This document shows positions 56,600-64,000 of a stretch of 64,000 nucleotides of DNA, piece after piece. Each line of letters opens with the position of its first letter. Position 1 is the stretch's first letter. Position numbers and translations under genes: made by a program. Source of the DNA: Heterohyrax brucei (Eukaryota > Chordata > Mammalia > Hyracoidea > Procaviidae); contig CM053162.1 in NCBI GenBank assembly GCA_028571685.1, positions 49,178,351 through 49,242,350 of the forward strand, in the 5' to 3' direction. The notes under the pieces were generated by a model. It worked only from the letters and a program-made list of their open reading frames with translations. It was not told where the DNA came from and did not search any database.

Positions 56600-57310
56600 T
56601 TTAAATGGACTTTAAAAGAAGGTTCACAGAGCAAATTAGTTTCTCATTAAACAATTAATGTATATACTGTTTTGTGGCATTGGTTGCCAAGTCTCTGATG
56701 TGTCAGTACTCTCACCTTCTCGATCTCAGCTTCCCAGTTTCCGTTCATCAAGCTTTCCTATTTCCGCCTGCCTTTCATCCTTGCCCTCAGGCTGATGTGC
56801 CCAGTTAGTCTAGTATACAAGGTAGAGCCAGGAGCCATGTTTTTGAGGTTTCTCCAGTCTCTTTCGGATCCATAACATGAGTTATAGTTTTGTTGCATAT
56901 TTTTCTCCAGCTCTGTTCAGGGCCATCTATTACGGTCCTTATGAGAGCAGCCTGTGGTGGTAGCCAGGCACCATCTAGCTGGACGCTGTCTGACTGAGGC
57001 CGTGGTAGTCGTGGTCTACTAGTCCTTTGGACTTCTCTTCCCTTGCTGTCTGTAGTTTTCTTCATTCTCTCCTGCTTCAGATGGGGTGGGACCAGTGGAG
57101 TATCTTAGGCAGCTGCTTACAAGTTTTTAAGACCCTTGATGCTACTCACCAAAGTAGGACATGAAACACTTTCTTTGTAAACTATATTGCTCTTGTTGAG
57201 ATAGATGTTCCTTGAGACCATAGTCTTCAATCCTCATCCCAGTATTTCAGTCCCTCAGGGAGTTTCGATGTGTTGATAAAGCTCATATGATTTTGCCTTG
57301 GTCAAGGTCT
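56600..57310 (-). mobile_element. LINE-1 3' end, afrotherian type, minus strand
   Basis: 'cacagagcaaattagtttct', 'gggccatctattacggtcct', 'ggtggtagccaggcaccatc', 'tactagtcctttggacttct', 'acaagtttttaagacccttg', 'atgctactcaccaaagtagg'. Opposite orientation to 39410-39797, with the shared stretch 'cttttaagacc(c)...gctac...ccaaa'. No coding part visible. Confidence 0.7.
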
Positions 57311-57314
57311 GCCG

Positions 57315-58512
57315 ATTTTCTTCTATTTTTGATTGTGTATGTTGTGCAGATACAATACACATAGTTATGGGGCAGGTGGGCATATGACTCTTAGAGGGGC
57401 TATTCAGTGGAAATAACATGAAAGGAAGAGTGAGTCATGGCCTTATATGTTAAAATACTACAACCAACAAAGCTATGGAGCAGCCACCTTCCAGTTATTC
57501 ACAGTGTATGTGTATTGGTTTAGCCCTTAAAGTCTTCACTGTGGACTCCAAGGGCTTTGATATAATTGTTGAGAAGGAGTTTACTTGACCTTGACCAAAA
57601 GTGTGTTTCAGATGAAAGCAAGTTGAACGACAGATAGTTGTTTGGAGCATCTTACCAGGATGTTAGAGACTGACAGTATCTTCTTGCTTCTGATACCTCA
57701 CCATTAACCTAGTGTCATTGATGGATCATTCAGCAAGCAAGGTAAGCATACGCTTAGGGCACTGACAAAGCAGGGACACCCATTGTCCAAAGCAAAGACC
57801 CATAGATGTCAAGCAGGCAGGACACAAGTTAAAATGAGTGCTGCAGTTAAAGGGAACTGGCCAGGCACAAAGTAAAACTTGCATCACTTTATACATTTTT
57901 CACACAGTAATGATTATATTTTCCTTTTCATTTCAGACTGTTCTAGTACAACCTCACCTTCAGTTCTCTCTTGTCATCCACAGAGGAACGTACCACCAGC
58001 ACTGTAATTACATGGCTCATGATATATCTGGTCCTACATAAAGTGAACCCAAAATGTATCTTCAGACTGAGTATAACCTTATATTTGTGTCATCATTCTC
58101 ATCCCTTTTGGGTATCAGCAGGAGTCCAGTGAACTGTGAAGAAGCAGTATCAAAGGACAGAAAGTGAGTGTGTAAATATTATTTCAAGACAAGAAACACT
58201 CACAGAAACTAGCCAAGAGATTGCTAACAAACATTGTGTGGCAAATGAATGAAATTATTTCTGTCTGCCTCGTGAGTATATTTCTTTGGACCATCTCAAA
58301 CCTGAAGAATAAAATTACGTGTTCCAGATCAACTTTTTTACTTACTAATTTTGAAAAGATAATTTTTTGTCTTAACGTTCAAATTCAACTGTAAATTTTC
58401 TTTTCTAGATTTTGCTTGTTTGGTAAGTTTACTTATTTTCAATTATACAGTTTCATTTGCTATAGTAGGAACAAATTTAAAAAGTGACATAATTTTATAT
58501 CCAGGTAAAATG
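57315..58512. other. Unassigned sequence upstream of the hAT-like relic
   Basis: No repeat named. A pyrimidine-rich stretch before an 'ag' near 57925-57936 looks like a splice acceptor, but no exon follows that I recognise. Could include decayed 5' sequence of the relic at 58515. Confidence 0.35.
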
Positions 58513-58514
58513 AA

Positions 58515-60695
58515 ACAGTGACAACTAAGTGGATGGAGCCCAAACAACAAAAACTAGCAGAAGATAAGAAGAAAAGAATTTGTGAATCCCTAAAGGCAAT
58601 TCCAAAATTAACTTCCTCTTTGAAGTATAATGAATTAGAAGAGATTTCTTCCATTGAAAGTTTGTGTTTAGTAGCTGCAAATCATTGTGCTAGCACTGTT
58701 AGTGCTGAAGTTGTCAAAACAACACAAAAGGTATCAGAATTTGTTCTATCTTCTGCATCTATTCCTTGCTGTAGTTAAAAAGAAAAATCAATAATGGTGT
58801 GGAAAGTGAAACTACTTTAGAATCTGAAATTGTCCCGTCTGGAGACACCATAATTAACAGAAATACTTATCCTGTTTTGTGAAATAATTTTTCTTCTAAT
58901 GATTTAAATTATTGGATTGAAAGAAGGTCAAGTGATTATCAACATCACAGTGGACCATTTGAAAATCTGTGTTAAAATTTTAAATGGTAAACAAACAAGG
59001 TTCTATAGCCAGAATATATTTCTAGGGTATAAAACAAATGATAAAAATTATAAGAGGAAATAGCTACTGTATTCTCGAGCAGTATACAGTTTCATTTTCA
59101 AAATTTTCAATCCTAAATCATTTAATTCTTGATTGACCATGGATGAACTTAGTGACTGGCGCAACTTGAATATGATTGATAAAAATGAAAACAGTTCAAT
59201 TCACAAAGATTGTATATCATTGTATTTAAACTGAAGATATGGTTTGGCTTAACACATAAACTAAAAACACAAATTAATGAAGAATGCCAATACTGAAAAG
59301 CTGGTTTTCAATACTTGCTGTCATTATAACAATTGCTGAACATGGACTACCTTTTCAAGGAAGAAATGAAATGTCTCGGTCCCCCAAACTGGAAACTTGT
59401 TGAGGTTTACTTGAACTTGTTTCTCAATCAGATCCATTTTTAGAAGGTGGTATATCTCAAAATATGGTAACACAGGAAAGGATAGCCCATTGTATGTATC
59501 TAAAACAATGTGTGAAGAATCAATAAACTTACTGACAAATTCAGTCAATTATTCTCAGTGAAATAAGTATACCTATATAGTGCACTTTATCTGTAGGTTC
59601 CACTCCTAATCTTTCTCATATAGATTAGCTGAGCATTGTTTTAAGGTTCATATCTTCAATAGATGGAAACCCTAACTATTTATCACATTTACTAGCTTAA
59701 TAAGTCACACCAGTGAAGAAACTACAGATCAGGTACTTCACTATTTACGTGGTTTGAAAATTGATTTTCCTGAGTGCAGAGGTCCACCCTGTGACAATGT
59801 TGCCAACATGTCGGGGCCCTATAAAGACATGTGACAAAAGTGGAGAAAATAACACATGTACCATTTTTGTCACTATATGCTACACATTCACCGAACCTTT
59901 TAGGATTTAGTGCAATAGATATCCAGAAGGAGCCAATTTTCTTCTGTTCAATTACTTGACGTGTTTCTTTTCTGTTTCTACTTACCAATAGACAGTTCTT
60001 AAAACATATTTAGAGAATGATTGGATATTAAAATGTCTTTCTAATACATGTGGGAAGCACAAGCTATAGCAATAAGTGCAATCTTGGAATCACACATTTA
60101 GATGCTAGATGCCTTAGAAAAGATTGCTGAAGACCAGACACAAAAAGGACATAGTAAAAGAAAAGACAAAAAATCCTCAACAGAATATCAACACTGAAGT
60201 ACGTCCTTATGTCAGTTATGTGGAATGATACACTGCAGCATTTTTATTGGACAAGTCAAGGTCTCCAGGATTCAGACAGAAATTTAAAGACCTGTACATC
60301 TTTCCACAAGTAACTAAAAGGACAGTTGCATAATTTAATGAAAGATTTTGAAAATTTTGATAGCATAGCAAAACAAATACTTTCAAATACTGATTTTCAA
60401 GCAGTTCGTTGTCACAGAAGCATTAGAAACAAATAACTGACAATATTTCTTCAGAAATATTGAGCACCAGAAATAATTTTGGATAACCAAATACTACAAC
60501 ATCATTAACACATTTGAATCTTGACTGAAAAGAAGGGTGAAAATACACAAATTTCTTTCTGTTTGATTTTTGTTCATAAACAGTGTGAGTATACCTGATG
60601 AAGAATGCATGAAGGCATTTGAGAAATTAGAACAGGCTTATCCCAATGATTTAAATACAAACCTTTATGGAGAAATGTGACAATTGCATTCTCAC
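58515..60695 (+). pseudogene. Broken hAT/ZMYM1-like transposase-derived region
   Basis: Pieces in the three plus frames follow, in order, the layout of proteins annotated as ZMYM1-like or TTF-type hAT transposases. An open N-terminal piece (58518-58778) is Lys/Ser-rich. A 'DELSDWRNL' piece lies near 59142. Then come 'DQLSIVLRF'-like and 'SHTSEETTDQVLHYL' pieces around 59610-59750, then GLKIDFPECRGPPCDNVANM at 59751-59810, which holds the C-D-N-x-x-N-M-S-G segment around a conserved hAT Asp. Last, a 'KAFEKLEQAYPNDL' piece near 60612 resembles the C-terminal dimerisation part. Stops and frameshifts are spread throughout. It may be a dead DNA transposon or a decayed gene copy; no poly(A) tail or inverted ends were found. 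Confidence 0.7.
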
Positions 60696-60734
60696 ATGCA
60701 AATTAAGTTTACAGGTTCAGGAAACACAAATTTT

Positions 60735-60894
60735 ACTTATGTTGTTAGGTGCCATTGAGTCAATTCTGACTCATAGTGACCCTACCAGTCAAAGTCAAAC
60801 TGCCCCATAGAGTTTCTGAGGAGCACCTGTGGATTTGAACTGCTGATCCTTGGTTCGCAGCTGTAGCATTTCACCACTATGCCACCAGGGTTTT
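60735..60894 (-). repeat. AfroSINE, minus strand
   Basis: 'gttgttaggtgccattgagt', 'caattctgactcatagtgac', 'ggatttgaactgctgatcct', 'catttcaccactatgccacc'. It lies immediately after the hAT-like relic. Confidence 0.95.
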
Positions 60895-60899
60895 CTTTG

Positions 60900-61008
60900 C
60901 TCATTAGCATCATAGGGTCAGGATTTACAACATGTACAATATGGGAAATCATGGACCAGCCAAATTTCTACACACAGTTTTTGGGGAACACAATTCAATC
61001 CATGATAG
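60900..61008 (-). repeat. LTR 5' fragment, minus strand
   Basis: 'ggtcaggatttacaacatgt', 'gggaaatcatggaccagcca', 'tttttggggaacacaattca', 'atccatgata' form the reverse complement of the first 110 bp of the main LTR type in this window. Confidence 0.75.
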
Positions 61009-61011
61009 CCA

Positions 61012-61470
61012 AGCCAGCCAAGTGCTGTCTTTAATCTCTAGCATGTCATAATTAAAAAACCTGTCTTTCCTCTTATAAATTCTTCAAGGATTTCATAACA
61101 ATTAAGCTGCCACACAATATCTAAATTTATTCCCATACATAATAAGGATAATGAACCAAATCTTTTTTGAATCACTGATACATGCTGAGAGTTTTTAAGT
61201 TTCTTTAGGAATGAAAAAAATGAGTGTTATGTGGTTTGTGATCGTTGAAATTAGGAATATCCATAAAGTAATTTCAATACTAGGAAATGTACATTGTATT
61301 TTATCTTCTATTAAGGAATCATACATGAGTAATATGTAGGCATGTATGATTCCACAATAGAAAATTATATTGATTATTGAAACAACTGTGTTCACTAACT
61401 CATTTTTGTTGTTGCTGTAGAATATATGATATATATAGAAAATCCTAGTATCTTGTTTGCTGAGGTGGCA
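61012..61470. other. Unassigned sequence
   Basis: AT-rich. A possible local inverted repeat: 'aggaatcatacatgagtaat' at 61314 and 'ggcatgtatgattccacaat' at 61338 are partly complementary. Nothing else. Confidence 0.4.
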
Positions 61471-61554
61471 GGACTCAATACAAGAAGAAACAGCTAAAAC
61501 ATCCATTGACAATGGGGACATGGAATGTATACAGTGATAATCTAAGAAAAGTTG

Positions 61555-61580
61555 AAATAAAAATAAAATAAAATAAAATG
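61555..61580. repeat. (AAAAT)n microsatellite
   Basis: About four AAAAT units inside the endonuclease part of the RTE copy, expanded from an A-rich site. Confidence 0.9.
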
Positions 61581-62121
61581 GACTACATAAAAATTACTGT
61601 TCTAAGAATTAGTGAGCTGAAATGAACTGGTATTAGCCACTGTGAATCAGAAAATCCTATGGTTTACTATCCTGGCAATGACAAACTGAAGAGGAATGGT
61701 ATTGCATTAATGATCTATCCTGAAGCACAACACTGTCACTAGTAGGATAATATCCATATGCCTACCAGGAAGATCAGTTAATACTACGACTTTTATTCAC
61801 ATTTACACACCGACCAGTAAAGTCAAAGATGAAGAAACTGAACATTGTTACCAACTTCCAAAATTCATCAAATATACAACCAAGATGCACCAACAGTTAC
61901 TGGTGATTGGAATGCAAAAGATGGAAAGAAGAAAAAGAATCAGTAGTTGGAAAATATGAAATGGGTGATAAAAGTGATACCAGAGATTGCATGACAAAAT
62001 TTTACAAGACTGATGACTTTTTCACTGCAAATAACTTTTATCAACATCATAAACAACAACTACACACAAGGACTTTAGTAGCTAAAGTGAGCAGAAGAAA
62101 TGATGAAGTAAAAGAGCTGAA

Positions 62122-62276
62122 GAGACATGTATGGAGCAGAGAGGAATAGTGTGCTGTCACCAGACAGGGAGAGCAGTGGAAGCTGCATAGAGGTGGGTAT
62201 GTAAATTCATATGGGAATATACATTTGCACTCTGTCATATTAAATAAAAAAAAAACTTAAAAAAATTAAAGAAAAA
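62122..62276 (+). mobile_element. Small retroposed element with poly(A) tail, copy 2
   Basis: Begins 'gagacatgtatggagcagag' as in copy 1 (from 6084) and stays alignable for about 120 bp through 'gggagagcagtggaagctgc' and 'tattaaataaaaaaaaaact'. It interrupts the RTE frame between 'gtaaaagagctgaa' and 'agaagacttcgaaggg', which are contiguous in RTE elements, so it is a clean insertion. Confidence 0.78.
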
Positions 62277-63799
62277 AGAGAAGACTTCGAAGGGCAGCTC
62301 AAGAAGATAAAGTATTATAATGAAATGTACAAAGACCTGGAGCTGGAAAAATAAAAGGGGAAAACACAGTTAGCATTTCTTAAGCTACAAAAACTGAGGA
62401 AAAAAATTCAAGCCTTAAGTTGCAATATTGAAAGATTCTATGAGGAAAATACTGAACAACACAGGAAGCATCAAAAGGAGATGGAAGGAATACACAGAGT
62501 TACTGTATGAATAGAATTGGTTGACCATTTCAGGAGGTAGCATATAATCAAGAAACAATTATATTGAAGGAAGAAGTCCAAGCTATATTGAAGACGTTGT
62601 CAAAAAACAAGCATCTGGCAACTGACGGAGTACCAACTGAGACGTTTCAACAAAAGGACGCAGTGCTGGAGGTACTAATTCATCTATGTCAAGAAATTTG
62701 GATGACAGCTCCCTGGCCAACCAGTTGGAAGAGATCCATATTTGTGCACATTTCAAAGAAAAGCAATCAGTGGAATGCAGAGATTATCCGACAGTATGAC
62801 CAATATCACACACAAGTAAAATTTTGCTAAGATCATTCAAAAACACTTATACATTGCAGAAGTACATTGACAGGAGACTACCAGAAGTGAAAGCTGGATT
62901 GAGAAAAAGATATGGAACATTATCATCTGATAATGTGAGATGAATCTTACCTGAAAGCAGAAAATACTAGAAAGATGTTTACCTGTGTTTTATTGACTAT
63001 GCAAAGGTGTTCAGCTATGTGGCTCTTGAAAAGTTGTGGGTAACATTGCTAAAAATAAGAACTCAGAATACTTAATTGTTCTGTTGAGGAACCTGCACCG
63101 AAACCAAGAGGCAGTAGTTTGAATAAAACAAGGGAACACTGCATGATTTAAGGCTAAGAAAAAAGGTTCTGTTGGGGTTACATTTCACTATATTTAATCT
63201 GTATGCTGAGCAAATAATCCAAGAAGCTGGAATACATGAAGAAGAATGTGGCATCAGAATTGGAGGAAGACTCATTGACAACTTGTTTTATACAGAAGAC
63301 ACAATCTTATTGGCTGAAGTGAGGAGGAATTGAAGCACTTACTGATACAGAACAACACTACAGCCTTCAATATGGATCACACCTCCACATAAAGAAAACA
63401 AAAATCCAAAAGGAACACGGTTCCTGGAGAAAGACATCATGGTTGGTTAAAGAGAGGATCATCAAAAAAGAAGACCCTCAACAAAATACACTAACCCAGT
63501 AATTATTTTGAAGATAGCACAGGAGCAGACGATGTTTCATCCTGTTGGGCAAAAGATAGGTATGAGTTGGAACGAACCTGAAGGCACCTAACAGCAACAG
63601 GTCCCTCCCATGCCTTAATCCAGTCCTGCCCACTAATGATACTGGAACAGGTTTTGAGGTCCTCTCTCTCTTTTCCATCCCTCCTTGCCTGACTTGAGCA
63701 CACGTGTATAAAGTAGTAGGTTTATTATCAGCAGCATGAAAGACATACAGTTGTGATTGTTCAGTCCTTGCCTTCAAGGAGCATAGAACTTGTTGTGTT

Positions 63800-63972
63800 T
63801 TGGTGGCATGGCATCAACTACGACTCATAGGGATCAGTGTGATACAGTAGAACTTCTCCCATAGGACTTTCTAGGCTGTAATCTTTACGGGAACAGATCA
63901 CCAGGTCTTTTCTCCTGTAGAGCTATTGGTGGATTTGAACCACCAACCTTTCCATTAGGGTAGTGGTGAGAT
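63800..63972 (-). repeat. AfroSINE, long subtype, minus strand
   Basis: 'ggcatcaactacgactcata', 'ggctgtaatctttacgggaa', 'cagatcaccaggtcttttct', 'gatttgaaccaccaaccttt'. The head is decayed. The window ends 28 bp later. Confidence 0.88.
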
Positions 63973-64000
63973 AGTGATAACAGTCCCTGCATCTTACCAT

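Larger units (their letters stand above)
61475..63598 (+). mobile_element. RTE LINE, longest copy, endonuclease to 3' end
   Basis: Starts in the apurinic-type endonuclease part ('acatggaatgtatacagtga', 'gggg acatgg'-type motif; later V-T-G-D-W-N-A-K at about 61890-61914, the conserved GDxN catalytic block). It passes through 'ccagagattgcatgacaaaa' and the linker, then the reverse-transcriptase start (open 62564-62830: A-T-D-G-V-P and W-P-T-S-W-K-R motifs), 'tgttttattgactatgcaaa', 'gaagactcattgacaacttg', and the end 'aggcacctaacagcaacag'. Frameshifts, stops, deletions and a small insertion at 62122 make it dead. Confidence 0.92.

Noticed and set aside
62564-62830. Functional reverse transcriptase
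   Set aside because: Only 88 codons remain open; the rest of the RTE frame is broken by stops, shifts and an insertion.

Overview
This is nuclear, non-coding mammalian DNA, and the repeats point to an afrotherian (elephant, manatee, hyrax or a relative). The window is full of tRNA-derived SINEs with the AfroSINE layout: a head reading like gtggttaagagc, a middle like gctaaccaaaagg, then gcagttctactctgt and a tail like ctatgagtcggaattgactc. It also carries many RTE-type LINE pieces that share the SINE tail, and LINE-1 3' ends of a type I associate with elephants. Older pan-mammalian repeats (L2, MIR, an MLT1-like LTR) lie beneath them. Repeat names come from memory of the families; no search was run. 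I see no protein-coding exon I would defend. The open frames are short, stand on both strands and mostly lie inside repeats. The window could be intergenic or the inside of a very long intron.

Layout. 0-6.5 kb: scattered SINEs, one LTR, and a small poly(A)-tailed insertion with a clear target-site duplication at 6.1 kb. 6.5-11.6 kb: remains of two minus-strand LINE-1 copies, invaded by SINEs and RTE pieces, including an RTE fragment inside a SINE inside the LINE-1. 12.6-15.5 kb: a long decayed RTE reverse-transcriptase region, a 172-bp local duplication, and a SINE with a tRNA-Gly-like head. 17.6-20.3 kb: an RTE copy split by about 1.9 kb of LTR-type sequence, which holds a large inverted repeat and two minisatellites. 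23.6-29.7 kb: two solo-type LTRs and two Gly-headed SINEs. About 32.5-39.1 kb is poor in recognisable repeats and holds palindromic AT-rich segments that could be conserved regulatory DNA. 39.4-50.7 kb: LINE-1 3' ends, L2, SINEs and a mariner transposase fossil with an inverted partner. 51-57 kb: sparse repeats, then more SINEs and another LINE-1 3' end. 58.5-60.7 kb: a broken hAT/ZMYM1-like transposase-derived reading region. 61.5-63.6 kb: an RTE copy that still shows endonuclease and reverse-transcriptase remnants and is interrupted by a second copy of the small element from 6.1 kb.

No operon, CRISPR array, RNA gene or intact mobile element was found. The value of the window is as a layered record of transposition. 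The least explained items are the small two-copy retroposed sequence, the hAT/ZMYM1-like relic and the repeat-poor, palindrome-bearing block near 33.4 kb.
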